Source: Bimastos eiseni (Eukaryota; Annelida; Clitellata; Crassiclitellata; Lumbricidae). Taken from it: a stretch of DNA of 64,000 bases. The translations under genes and the position numbers were made by a program. Under the pieces are notes generated by a model. The model was not told the origin of the DNA, did no database searches, and worked only from the letters and a program-made list of their open reading frames with translations. Location of the stretch: positions 438,727 through 502,726 of the forward strand of contig OY365812.1 of assembly GCA_959347315.1 (NCBI GenBank). The letters run 5' to 3'. Below, piece by piece: positions 42,066 through 53,286 of this stretch; position 1 is the stretch's first letter; every line of letters begins with the position of its first letter.

Positions 42066-42090
42066 CACATATACATACATACATACATAC
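41851..42090 (+). repeat. (ACAT)n microsatellite
   Basis: About 50 ATAC/ACAT units with rare AAAC and ACGT variants. Confidence 0.9.
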
Positions 42091-42099
42091 ATTTAAAGT

Positions 42100-43470
42100 C
42101 ATTTGTTCACCAATGTCACTTGAATCATTTTAAAAAGCATTGGTCATTTACATAATTATCTTCAAGTAGGTCGATACAAGGAATAAACTAAGAAAAGTTC
42201 ATTATTTCAGCTAATTATGTCCTGGTATTTTGTTGTAAACCGACTCCAGTGTTGATCACAGGAGGGTGCAATAAATATTTTCACCACTGAACGTACATTG
42301 TTGGATACCTGGCTCAATATTGAATGAGGTGAGTCCTGCCACGCAGCAAGTGTACTTGTACGTTCCTTTGGCCCATAACAAAGCATTTGCACCTACGATT
42401 GATGAGTTGAAGGGTGAAAAGGTGGAGTGCGTCTGTTGCTGATCAGCTGTGCAGGAGATCAGTCACTTCTAGTCGAGCGATTGTCTGACTTTGGAAGGGA
42501 TGAGTGCGAACGTAGAGGGTAGAAGGAAGCAATCAATTTGGATCAGATGCTATAGGTTGACTGATTTCAATATGAAGAGATTTGGGAAAACTAGAGGATG
42601 ACAATAGAAAAAGGTCAACAACTTTCAATGCAAAATAATCTTAATTAATTATCGAATTGATTCAATCAATATGTATATATATATATATTTGCGTGAAAAT
42701 CGCAAGCATAGAAAATGATGCAAACAAATGAATTGGCTTTCAATGCGAACAGCTTATATAAAAACGCAAATTGGTTCAAGGAGAATGAAAATCGAAGAAA
42801 TGAGAGCATTGTTAGAAATATGAATACTCCCTTCACGGAATATTGAGGGTCTGTTCCGTGAATATCGGGTTCAAAGAGTTTAACGATCCTCCCAAAGTTG
42901 TTTGCTTAAATCCGTATCGGTCATAAAACATAACGGTTTGAAATACGGAAATCGGATGATGCTGCGGTGCAGGTCATAATATGCTGGGTTTAAAGGATCG
43001 TTTAACACGGCTCAAGGGATTGTAACAGGGAAATGAGGGTCCGTGGTAATCCCCTCCGTGGGATATTATAAGCTTTAGCGAGTCGATGACGTTCAGGCGA
43101 CTAATGCCACTATTATTGTTGTGAAAATGGCGATGTTGAAACGAGTAACGTTTATATCTCTACGTGATTGCAATCGTTTCGTGGCGAATGTCAACGTTGT
43201 TGATAGCCATCACTTTTTCGGAATTTTATCTTAGGTTGACTCTTATGGAGTGGCATTTAACAAGGGAATTAATCGAGAGAGACACACCGTATGACGAACC
43301 TAAGTAGACTTTAGGTTGACTAACTACGTTCAATGGACTTAAGGTCAAAACGATGATTCATTGAGCGGGGTCTACATTGGCAGATATCAGAGTGCAAAAC
43401 AAGTAGACAGATGGAAAATGCCAATCGTTGAATCTTGACTTAGCGAAGCATAGTCCGAATCCTGAAAAAA
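42100..43470. other. No supported gene
   Basis: Unique AT-rich sequence. A short inverted pair (TTCACGGAATATTGA / TCCGTGAATATCGG) at about 42835-42868 is the only structure noted. Confidence 0.4.
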
Positions 43471-43479
43471 CAGGGTCAC

Positions 43480-43701
43480 ATGGATGATGCACCCAATCAC
43501 TCTGAATACAAAGACGCATTTCCATGTATGTATGCCGATATATTCGTTAATTTCCACAATTCATTCTCTGTTCTCTTTCGTCAAAGAGAACAGCAATTCT
43601 CAACTGACATTAAAATGAATGACTACTACGAGTTGTCCTTTGTCCCCCAAGTCCTCAAGGACCAATACGAGATCAATTATTCCTTCTGTGTCCTCGTATA
43701 G
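43480..43701 (+). CDS. Hypothetical 73-residue ORF with internal hairpin
   Basis: The ATG opens MDDAPNHSEYKDAFPC and the frame runs to TAG at 43699. There is no signal peptide, transmembrane segment or known motif. 43568-43593 forms a perfect 11-bp hairpin (CTGTTCTCTTT-CGTC-AAAGAGAACAG). No splice or promoter context supports translation. Chance is a fair alternative. Confidence 0.15.
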   Translation: MDDAPNHSEYKDAFPCMYADIFVNFHNSFSVLFRQREQQFSTDIKMNDYYELSFVPQVLKDQYEINYSFCVLV

Positions 43702-43709
43702 TAAGGGGC

Positions 43710-46700
43710 GAAGGGTTGTCCTCTGTCGATAAGGATGAAGCACAAGGTAGCTTAGCGAGGTACGAAGATTCATTCATCAAATCATCGACTCAGTAGATAA
43801 TAGACCGCTATATAAATCAGCCCCCTAAGAGGATCAATCTGTTTGAGCTTACTTCTTCGGGGATTTTCTTCATCTGGGGATTTGAAACGAGGCCTAAGAG
43901 GAGTAAAGGCGTGTCTCTTACTAGTTGAGCAGATTAATTGGGTGGAGAGTCTAGCAGAGAATGAAAGCAACAATTATGAGGTGAAACTGCGTCTTAATTA
44001 ACGATGATGACAATTGCGTCATGATGACTATTCAATGTTTACTTCATTTATATGTATTCAATATATCTATAGCTAATGATACATAAATAATAACATTAGA
44101 TGTGTATTATATTATTTAATTAATTTATTGATTGAAAATTCAAATAGCTACCCTTCAAGTAACTATTCAGAGTCGATCCCAACTCCATAATGAGCAAAAA
44201 GAGGATGAGAGAGTTATTTTAATCCACGAAACAACCAGAAATGATTATAATTAAAATTTTCTGATAGTGAATGAAAGCAACAGGAACGACAGATGATGAC
44301 CATCGTGGTGGTGATGATGACGACAATGTCGACGACGGTGAAGATATATGACGAATATGATAGGTCACTGCAATGATGAAGAAGGAAATTGGTGATGAAG
44401 ATGTCGACGAAGAAAGGGTTGAAAATGATAAAGTGAAATGGAAGACGAAAAAGATACATAAGAATAGGAAGAAAAAGAAGGAGACGATGGTGGTCCTCGA
44501 TTTTTCGGATACAAATGACTGAGATCGAATGAGTTTTTAGCTGCATACATCTCAGATTCTAAGTTTCCTTGAGACATAAGACAAACAGATGGATCAAATA
44601 GACAACAGATTGAGACAGACAGACAGGCAGATGATGACCATCGTGGTGGTGATGATGACGACGACGATGAAGATGAAGATGACAGACATACAGACAGACA
44701 GACAGACAATATGGAGGCGACGGCTAATGATGATATATGAAAATTATATAGACATTTTTGTGGTCTTAAAGATCACCAAGTACATAGGCCTATATATTTT
44801 GTCAAAACGTGTCCTCGCGATTCTTAGGAAACTGTGTTCATAAAATCCAGACTAATATTCTTCAGAAACTCGTGATGATCGACTTGGTCAAAACAAAAGC
44901 CACTCAATAATGGATAAGGCAAGAACTGACGAATTCTAGGCTAGAATTGTCATCGATATCTCCCACATGCTTCCACATATTGCCTCAATCTATGGAAATG
45001 AATCTAATGGTCTTCCTGGAGTGTCGCAGAGAAAAGACGAATGTCGAACATAATATATCGCCACCCAGAGATCTTGGTACGTGTGGATGTAGCATCAGTT
45101 CATCTGTACGCCATCTGGCGAGCTGCTTGGTCGATCTCCTGATCCAGGAATCGTATTTGGAGAGGGGGGCGTAGAGTACTGGTGAACATAAATAGCTGAG
45201 GAACCGAGCTCGAGACTCGTACTCTTCTAAGCTTCACTTCTTTCGTTCTTTCGGTAGGCGGCGACGTTTGTTAAAAATGAGATGTAAAGCGTAATGGGCG
45301 CCCTGCGAAGCTGCCGACGGTTATATTCGACTGCTGTAACAATTCGTCATTATTCATTCACACTGGACTTGTAATCATACTTAGATTTGCCAGTTTGAAA
45401 TAAAACGAATATTATCATAAATATATATGTAGACATGTATAGGTCTATATATATATATGCATAAGCCTACAGAATACACAGACACTATTACAGGTACATT
45501 GCGAACGGATAAAACACAAATCTCTGTTGTAGTCTTTGTAACAGTTATTTGAGAAAAATTAACCAAATATCAAAAATGTTATTGAGCGTAAGAGTATTTT
45601 ACCCCCAGCTATAATAATAAGTATACTCAAAATTTTATTATTATGCGAAATGCCGTTAAAAATTACATCACAGTGACGTCATTTTAGTATTGTAATTTGT
45701 TTACAACGTGGAGCTCGGTGAGAGGACAGAATATTAAGACAAAGATTACGTCAAGATCAGAATTACAGGCAGAAGGAGAACATTCTGAACACACAATATT
45801 TTAATATTATTTACTATTTATAAATTTGTTACTGAGATAAGTTTGGTGATGTCTTGTTCACACAATGACTCTTTTGATTATACATGCAGAGAGGATGCTT
45901 TAAATATTTTATGATTATTGCTGTTTATTAAGTCTAATTGTAAAAACGAGCCAAACAAATTAATCGCAAATTATTCCAAAAATTCGTTTTGACAAAGACA
46001 GCTTCGCGCATGAGTTGGCCCACTATAAGAGTTTTCGTAATCATAGGCAGATGCGTCATATAATCAGTAATAAAAGAATGCTAGTAAGAAGACCTACTTT
46101 CACTTGCTTATTTAAACACTAACAGGGCTACCACATTTGATAATCCTGCACTGTGGACTTAGCATGTAGGCCTATACAGCTATCCAAAGTCGTCATAATT
46201 ACTGTGAAATGTGAAAGTAGCAAAAGCAGACTTTATATAATATAGAAGTGGAGCTGACTTTTTGCTGTGTGCGTTGCATTTAGGCCACTACCTTTCTTAT
46301 TCAACTTTTACTTTGTAACCTTGGATAACTCTGCCACTGATATTGACCGAGAAGTGGCAAAGACAAAAAACAACCATTATTCCTGATGCTCAGTGGTTCA
46401 CGTATAATAAAAGCTCGAAAACGGTAAACTGTAAAAATGCTGATTAAATTGATTAAATAAAGAGAAAGCAAGCTGCAGAAGCGAAAATAGACAGATATCA
46501 TAACATGCATTGCGATATATTTCGTATTTTTCAAATTAATATAGGCGATTAGAGTTAATTATCCATTTAATGCGGGTCTACAGCATTTTCTGTCAGACTC
46601 CAATTCAGTTGTTGTAAAGGGTGCTGAGAGATAAATTGCAGCGTTCACGAAGAGAAGTGTACTGGAAGAGATGATTTTTGTCTATCGTCTCTTCCAAAGG

Positions 46701-47215
46701 TATATGGTGGCGAGCGGTGATAAGTCGTTGTGGTAGCTGGCTTTTCTCTTCGGTAGGTGTATGTTCGTTTAGCCACGGAATCAGCAAAGACTTTTTGATG
46801 TTACGATTTATATTAAAATGCAGACGTATATTTACAGCAAACTGGTTTCTATAATAATTGTAGATTTCTCGATTCGCCCTCAGTCAAACAAATCCGGCAT
46901 CAGGCCGTGCGTTTAGAGATGCTCAGCAAATCTCGTCTGTAGCACTCCGCACTCTCCTTGCCTATAGACTCCTTCTTGGGCGAATCTTTCACTATTGCCC
47001 GCGTCCCATATTTATATCCTTCCTCTCTTCCCTTGTCAGATATCTGCTTAATTTTCTTCACCTGTCGCCTCTGCCTCGCTTGCTTCCATCGTCCGTCTGG
47101 ACCGTCCTCCTTCCGAGTTATCTGTCCCATCTCTCGTCACTCCCTCGCTTCCGTCGCCGTGCCCTTGTCCATAATCTTCCATAATGTGTCTTTCTACGTC
47201 TCCTTCCTGTCTCTC
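43710..47215. other. Mostly featureless, with a few low-grade repeats
   Basis: 44290-44330 and 44628-44670 share GATGATGACCATCGTGGTGG followed by GAC/GAT repeats. 44690-44708 is (CAGA)n. 45285-45410 resembles a SINE-like unit (GGGCGCCCTGCGAAGCTGC, ending CAGTTTGAAATAA; the same end is seen at 11.40 and 32.53 kb). No gene is supported. Confidence 0.4.
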
Positions 47216-47221
47216 TGTTTA

Positions 47222-47655
47222 TCAATTAAGTTCTGGACTTTGTTTTATTGTTCAGTCGTTATTCTGAATTCAATTAATACGGTTGAGTGCAAGAATCACG
47301 TCAAAAATCAGTCAGCTGACAACTATCCTGAGAGGTGTGCGTGTGATAGAAACTCGGAAACGGTAAGCTGAGCCATTACTAGTCTTACCAAGGTTCCTAG
47401 TGACATCTCTCCAGACACTCGTATAGTTTAATTCTGGACGGAAATTCATTGGGAACATTAGCAAAAGACAGCTTCGAAAACCTGCCCAGCTTGCAGAATT
47501 TAAGTCTAAGACAGTGTTAAACGATTCGGATGAATAAAGTTGCCTCTGACCTTTAGCAAGGAAGTCTTCGGTCACTGGCTATCCAACACTAGACAGAATC
47601 AGTATGATAATAAGCTACTCTCGGGTATGAAAAATCTAGAATTATTAGACTGGTC
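47222..47655 (+). pseudogene. Decayed Toll-like receptor, 5' part
   Basis: The translation reads FWTLFYCSVVILNSINTVEC, then PERCACDRNSETV. These match the signal peptide and LRRNT of the intact receptors downstream (SLWTL..., SVVINVEC, CPERCSCD). After a frameshift and stops it continues SLILDGNSLGTLAKDSFENL and PSLQNLSLRQC (first LRRs), and later GMKNLELLDWS. No TM or TIR follows. A GAGACC-type dispersed repeat starts at 47664, where homology ends. Clearly nonfunctional. Confidence 0.7.
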
Positions 47656-47663
47656 TTGCTTAA

Positions 47664-47830
47664 GATCGAAAAAGACTTTCACTTCAGGACAGTTTCTAAA
47701 AATTCGAGACACTACTGCGAGACCGAGACCAAGACCGAGGCAACAAGCTTCCGAGTCAGAGACACTAAAAACTATCTCGAGACGTCTCGAGACCGAGACA
47801 CTGTCTCGAGACCATGTAACTCTGGCAGAA
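47664..47830 (+). repeat. GAGACCGAGAC dispersed repeat
   Basis: The inverted homologue of 28190-28325. It carries ATTCGAGACACTACTGCGAG, GAGACCGAGACCAAGACCGA and a final GTCTCGAGACCATGTAACTC. It abuts the truncated TLR pseudogene. Confidence 0.65.
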
Positions 47831-48762
47831 CTATCGAAATGATCAAAATGGTCTTCCTGGATTGTTAAAGAAAACTAGTTGACGAAAACAGAAAGAACGC
47901 CTATAACTCCGAGTAATCTTGGTAGATGTAGGCCTACTAGTTCCTCAGCGTCATCTAGTGAGTTGCATCGTCGCCTTTCTGCATTTATGATCGCTACCAG
48001 GTCCCACACATTTAAGATAATTATTTGATATGCATGCAGCAGTTTGATTGCTCTAAGAACTGTTACGTTACTTTTGCACGATTGCAGACCTTTTGAAACT
48101 AAATTTTCTAGAAAACTGCATATACAACTTATGTGTAGCGAAGTCATCATCTAGGATTTAGAAACAGAAAGTACGTGTATCCTGAAAAACTGAAAATCGT
48201 CATTTTTCAGAGTGGCATTTGCTCAAAATGTTTTTTCTTCAACACCAAACTTTCAGCGAGAATATATATATATATAGATGCAGCCGCAAAACATTATACA
48301 GGCCTACGTCTCTGAGCTATACAATCCTTATATATTGAGAATGACGTTAATTTATGACCTCTCTTATAGACACATGTTTTTATGGTAGAACGCGCATATA
48401 AACAGAACAGAAACGGAAGCAGTTGAATGTAAGACAAGGCAAACATAGAGCTGTCATTATCTAATCATCCCAGCAGTTACTCTACGTAGAGATATTTACC
48501 TACATCCACCCAAAAGTCCACTATTGAACTTGTGAAAGTGTGACTTTGGCAGACTTGACCGATGGTGGATTATACTTGTGTGCTGTATCGGTTGGACTCA
48601 TGTAAATGGTGACTCGGAATAAACGACACTTAGCAGGTTTATGTTTCCTGGTGTCAAGTTGTCCCCGTTTAATCGGTAAATTCTCGCAAATGTTAGAGTA
48701 AAAACCAATTATTGTCAGACGAAAATGTATTTTCTTGAAATTAAAGGAGTAGATCGTCATAG

Positions 48763-48995
48763 ATGAATGCAGTTCAAGGATGAATTTTCCCCCGTAGCAA
48801 CATCACTTTGGAGATTGATCGGATTTTCAGTCTTAATTCGAAATATTGTAATAAATGTAGAGTGTAGCAAGAGAGTTGTCGACAAATGTCCGCTAAGGTG
48901 TTCGTGTGATGCGCATTTCCTGCCAGTGAACTGCGCCAATGCCAACTACAGTGAAGTCCCCTTTGATCTTCCACCTACTAGGCATCTAGTACTAG
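48763..48995 (+). pseudogene. Truncated Toll-like receptor, signal peptide and LRRNT only
   Basis: The frame SPVATSLWRLIGFSVLIRNI, VINVECSKR, KCPLRCSCDAHFLPVNCANA, NYSEVPFDLPP is intact. It is about as close to the genes at 53.3 and 58.9 kb as they are to each other. At about 48990 homology stops abruptly and the frame runs into unrelated AT-rich sequence. The upstream 300 bp (48480-48690) is homologous to the upstream region of the 53.3-kb gene, so the duplication included promoter DNA. It is a truncated duplicate, though its promoter and start may still be transcribed. Confidence 0.75.
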
Positions 48996-49069
48996 TATAT
49001 TTATTCATGAATATGTTAAATAAAAAGAATAACGGAGAACAAAGACGATGTCTTTATCTATAGAGCGAT

Positions 49070-50380
49070 CGTTTAAAATTTGAAGGTTCCTCTCGTCCAT
49101 TGCTTGGCCATTTGGGCCTTTAATAGCTTAACTTTATGTTGAAATTCAAGACATTCTCGACTGATTTATAAACTGTGCATAGCTCTTTCAAAGTTTTAGA
49201 CCAGAAATTTGGAAGACGAAGGCTAATCGGAATTCAATCGTATTTTAGAGAGCTTCAAAGTTGATATTCTTGCGATCTAATTAGGACATAATTAATATAT
49301 TTTATGCGCACTTCATTTAGATTTGTGTTTGCATCGTAAAATGGGGCAATTGTAAAATTGATCCAAAATGATCAAAATTTCGAACTAGTTTGTTGCAAAA
49401 CGTCTCAATCGAGAAGCTTGATAACTAAAATATCTGTAAATGATTCGCCATGTTAATTAGGACTTTATCAAGAGTTATCACACATGTATGTAATTGTCTT
49501 CGCCAGTAGCCCAATAATAAAACAATTAAATACTTACTCAAGTTAGTGCATGTACCTATGTTGCATTTAATATTGATCATTGATTTGTTTGTTTAAGCTT
49601 ACCCTGACCAGAGGATTAAGAATAGATTAGAAGAAGTATGACACGTTAAATGTTCTTTAATCTGATTCGTACACCGCATCATCAGGTGACAATGCTCTTC
49701 GATCAACAAGTAAGCCATAATTGTTGCTAATGTAAGCTAAATTCAGTCTCAACGGAGTCTTCTAATTATTTTATAAAATAAGTTACCACTTTAATTCATG
49801 TCTGAATCGATCATACTGATATGGCCCAATGATTGATCAGAGCAAATCAGTTTAGCACTTGCTCCAGTCGATAGATAGGTAAGAGTTGTTTCCAATCTTC
49901 TCTACTCGGATGTGGTTTTACTTCTTTCAGAGCGCCACTGCTCTAGTCAATTGAGTCGACCACCATGACGCATCACAACTTATACCATCTATGCACGTCT
50001 GCCTAATCGGTGGGCTTTAATTATTAAGTCAATAAATACGTCGACATAATTATTGTATCGTTGACGTCTCGATGTGAAAACTTAAATCCAGATTCGTTAC
50101 TTATGGATTGAAATAATAAGCAAAATAAACGGTCCATTCCTAGTCTTGTGCGTCATACAGCTACTTTAATAGGTTACTTACTTACATGTAGGTAACAAAT
50201 AGCAAGTCGAAAAATTTTTTCAAATTTACAAGAAAATTAACAAAAGATGTTAATTTCTCAGAAGTTCATTTTGTGATAAAGCCGCTAATTCGATCAAATA
50301 CTTGATTAGACAACATCGGGTTCATTTTACGTCAGTGGATGGATCCTGAGGTATGCCACAGTCTGATGACAACAGTGGAA
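49070..50380. other. No supported gene
   Basis: AT-rich unique sequence between the truncated TLR and the TAA-repeat cluster. Confidence 0.4.
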
Positions 50381-50386
50381 GTTAAT

Positions 50387-50396
50387 AATAATGATG

Positions 50397-50490
<94 letters not shown>

Positions 50491-50519
50491 TAATAATAAT
50501 AATAATAATAATGATGATG

Positions 50520-50574
<55 letters not shown>

Positions 50575-50589
50575 TAACAATAATTATTA
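50387..50589 (+). repeat. (TAA)n microsatellite
   Basis: About 65 TAA units with TGATGA interruptions, directly 5' of an RLE-element remnant. Confidence 0.95.
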
Positions 50590-51095
50590 TTATACGAATA
50601 ATATATTATTTTGAGAGCTCTCTCGAAAGCGGACATACCGAGCTCAAGGAAACCATGGTGGCCGATCCTCACCTATGGCAAGAGATCAGATGGGGCAACA
50701 TAAATCCCATGGGCGAGAGGCAGACACCTAGCATGGGACGCAACAGCCATTGACACATGCGAATCCTCTTATGTACACCTGACAGCATCAACAGCCGGTG
50801 GAGCAGCAGAACATGACGCAGAACGAAAGTGCATCAAGTACTCATCCCTCCCCACCACGCATGATTTTGTGTCATAAACCGCACCGGAATGGAGTTTCTA
50901 CAAGAGCTGGGCCGCCGTATGACACAGGCAACGGGAGACCCACGCGAAACAACTCATCTTTTTCAACGTCTATCTATTTGTACACAACGTTTTAAGGCAG
51001 TGGCATTCAGGGGCTCGTTCGTTCAGCCCGATGGGGACTATAACCTTTAACATGGCCTACTTCTGTATTCTCATTAAACCTGAGGGATCTTTTCT
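50590..51095 (+). pseudogene. RLE-type retrotransposon remnant, copy 3
   Basis: Around 50725-50835 the frame reads AWDATAIDTCESSYVHLTAS and TAGGAAEHDAERKCIKYSSL. It aligns with LLWDATVVDTVAASYIPETA / SIAGGAAEIAATRKHTKYSE of copy 2. Stops and frameshifts follow. The 3' UTR contains CAGCCCGATGGGGACTATAA. (TAA)n lies on both sides. Confidence 0.7.
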
Positions 51096-51154
51096 ATAAT
51101 AATAATAATAACAATAATAATAATAATAACAACCATAATAATAATAATAATAAT

Positions 51155-51304
51155 TAACGAGTGCTGTAACCCATGATCCAATGGAGACGTCATATCTGTT
51201 CCAACGTATCACGTTTGTTCTTCAAAGACGTGGGAACGCCGCCTACCTCTTCGGGACATTGCCACCATTCACTTAGCTCGCCAACATGGGCGATAACAGC
51301 ATAA
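51155..51304 (+). pseudogene. RLE-type retrotransposon 3' end, copy 4
   Basis: A 150-bp 3' fragment nearly identical to the end of the 17.4-kb element (ATCCAATGGAGACGTCAT, TTCGGGACATTGCCA, CATGGGCGATAACA). It belongs to the same subfamily as that full-length copy and is flanked by TAA-rich sequence on both sides. Confidence 0.8.
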
Positions 51305-51317
51305 TGTGAAAAATATA

Positions 51318-51362
51318 TGTATAATAATAATAACAATGATGACGATGACGATGATGATGATG

Positions 51363-51425
<63 letters not shown>

Positions 51426-51444
51426 GTAATAATAACAATAATAA
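51318..51444 (+). repeat. (TAA)n/(GAT)n microsatellite
   Basis: GATGACGATGATGAT grades into (AAT)n. It separates copies 4 and 5 of the retroelement. Confidence 0.9.
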
Positions 51445-51693
51445 GCGAACGGGGAAAAAATCTCAGAAGCAACAGGTGACCTGCGTAGAACCAGCCAGCT
51501 TCTTCAACGTTTGTCCGTTGCCCTCCAAGATGGAAACTCTGTAGCAGTTCTGGTCATCTCAGACTCAGATTGGAACATTCGGGAAATTGGAGAATGAGTG
51601 ACTCTTGCGTTTAAAAAATATTCAAAACTGTCAACTAAAAACTTGTGAGTCTATATATTTATCTGATGGTTTACCAATAAATAAATGCGTTTT

Positions 51694-51696
<3 letters not shown>
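51445..51696 (+). pseudogene. RLE-type retrotransposon 3' end, copy 5
   Basis: The frame from about 51476 reads GDLRRTSQLLQRLSVALQDG and NSVAVLVISDSD, aligning with GDTRETNFLFQNLSALIQRF of copy 2. The fragment is followed by (TAA)n at 51697-51792. It is a third sequence type in the same TAA cluster. Confidence 0.65.
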
Positions 51697-51741
<45 letters not shown>

Positions 51742-51792
51742 GTAATCATAATAAATCTAATAGTAAAAACAGTAGCAATAATAATAATAATA
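51697..51792 (+). repeat. (TAA)n microsatellite
   Basis: TAA array with AGTAATCATAATAAATCTAA interruptions, closing the retroelement pile-up. Confidence 0.9.
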
Positions 51793-52223
51793 ATTTTCAT
51801 TTAATTTCAAATAGAAAAACCGCAGTGTGATTACAAACACAGTATTAACGAATAATGACAAATTATTTCACAAGTAGGATCTAACTGTCGGCAGCCACGC
51901 AGGGCACCATTTTCGTTGACATTGGCAGGAATTAATTTGAATATTTCATATAATTTATACAGCTATTCATCTACTTTCGTTCATTCTCCAAAGTGCGAGA
52001 TGTGTCTTCATCGCGAAGATTCTGAAAATGTTGACAAAATCGAGACGTTTATTGACACCGTGACTCTGTGTCTGTTTGGTTAGATCCTCGGATCATACAT
52101 TCATGCTAACGATATACAGATACAACCGTTTTTCGATTGAAACTTAATAAATATTGCACTTACGGATAGAATGACTGAAAAGCTTCCGAGAGGCATTTGC
52201 TAAAATTGTGTCCTATTGAACAT

Positions 52224-52290
52224 CAGGATATCAGATCAAAGACTAATACACTCATATTATGAGTATACTAGGATTTGATCTGATATCCTG
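52224..52290. repeat. 67-bp near-perfect palindrome
   Basis: Arms CAGGATATCAGATCAAA (52224-52240) and TTTGATCTGATATCCTG (52274-52290) are perfect 17-bp complements. The 33-nt interior is itself palindromic (CACTCATA / TATGAGTA). DNA or RNA would fold into one long hairpin. The left half is also present, unduplicated, upstream of the next TLR gene (58157-58178). Confidence 0.8.
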
Positions 52291-52321
52291 AGTATATGAG
52301 ACATATAAGAGCAATTATACT

Positions 52322-52830
52322 GTCATGACGATACTTAAAGACTTACTCTTTTTGTTGCGTTTGATGAGTTTATAATACAGACTTGTGGAGGCGGCGATCT
52401 AGTTTAAGCGGTGAGGGGGAGGGGGTACACCCAATGAGAGGCGTAATCAATGTTGGGGTGACTAGCGTATAAAGTGTCCCCTCTCTGTAATAGGTGAGGA
52501 GGACAAGTCGCCGCCACATTTTGAAAATAGTGCATTTTATGGAATAATAAGTTACTCCATCGTGAAATTTGCGCCCCTTCCACATTTGCGCCCTGGGCCT
52601 AGACCCCGCTGGCCCCGCTGGCTCCGCTGGCCCCGCTGGCCCCGCTGGCCCCGCTGGACCCGCTCTCGGTACGGCCCTGGCCGCCGCTTCAGAGTTGTGT
52701 ATATTATTATGTATTACAGATAATATCTGGACTAGCAACAGATATTATCTGTAATCCATAATATACAAGTCTGTATTATATACTCATAAAACACTGACAA
52801 ATATGGTAAGTCTTTACGTATCGTCATGTC
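52322..52830. mobile_element. Inverted-repeat element (MITE/foldback-like)
   Basis: Arms of about 65 bp at 52322-52386 and 52765-52830 are inverted complements (GTCATGACGATAC ... ACAGACTTGT and ACAAGTCTGT ... GTATCGTCATG). The interior has a GCTGGCCCC nonamer array (52610-52660) and a second perfect 17-bp stem (ATTACAGATAATATCTG, 52713-52729, with 52739-52755). No transposase is present. It could be a nonautonomous DNA element or a product of inversion-duplication. Confidence 0.55.
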
Positions 52831-53210
52831 TTTAGAATTATGATCTCTAATTTATATGTCTATTCAACGAATTCGCACATTAACAGAATAGAAACGAAAG
52901 AAGTACAAGGCAAATATAGAGAAACAAATAGTTTACCCACAAGGAAGTCGGCCTACATCGACCCAATAGTCAACTATTTAACTCGTGAAAGTGTGACTTC
53001 AGCAAAAACAGTTTGCGGATGACATATGTACTTGTTTCACACGTAAGCCTATAGGTCGGACTTATGCAAATGGTGATGAAAGCAAAACACCCTCATGCAT
53101 GTTTGTGTTTCCTGTACTTTCCCTCCTTTAATCGGTTAATTGCGCCACCGATGTTTACCGTAAATGTCAAAGCAACTAACAATTTACGTCACAATGATTG
53201 GTAATATAGA

Positions 53211-53221
53211 GAAAGTAGAAC
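53211..53221 (+). promoter_or_regulatory. Shared 11-mer upstream of Toll-like receptor A
   Basis: GAAAGTAGAAC lies 76 bp before the ATG. The same 11-mer lies 82 bp before the ATG of receptor B (58773-58783), where the surrounding sequence is otherwise diverged. Confidence 0.35.
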
Positions 53222-53286
53222 TGCCATTCTCTCTCCTTCTTCTAAAATAAAATGATCAAACCGTCAAAAAAGAACTCAGTTTAACG

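Noticed and set aside
50332..50753. Poly-Asn, poly-Ile, poly-Leu and Tyr-rich open frames
   Set aside because: Translations of (TAA)n; the same applies at 17.1, 20.7, 31.2, 32.4 and 51.3 kb.
52569..52754. Gly-Pro-Ala repeat resembling collagen
   Set aside because: It comes from a short GCTGGCCCC nonamer array inside an inverted-repeat element; no longer collagen frame exists.
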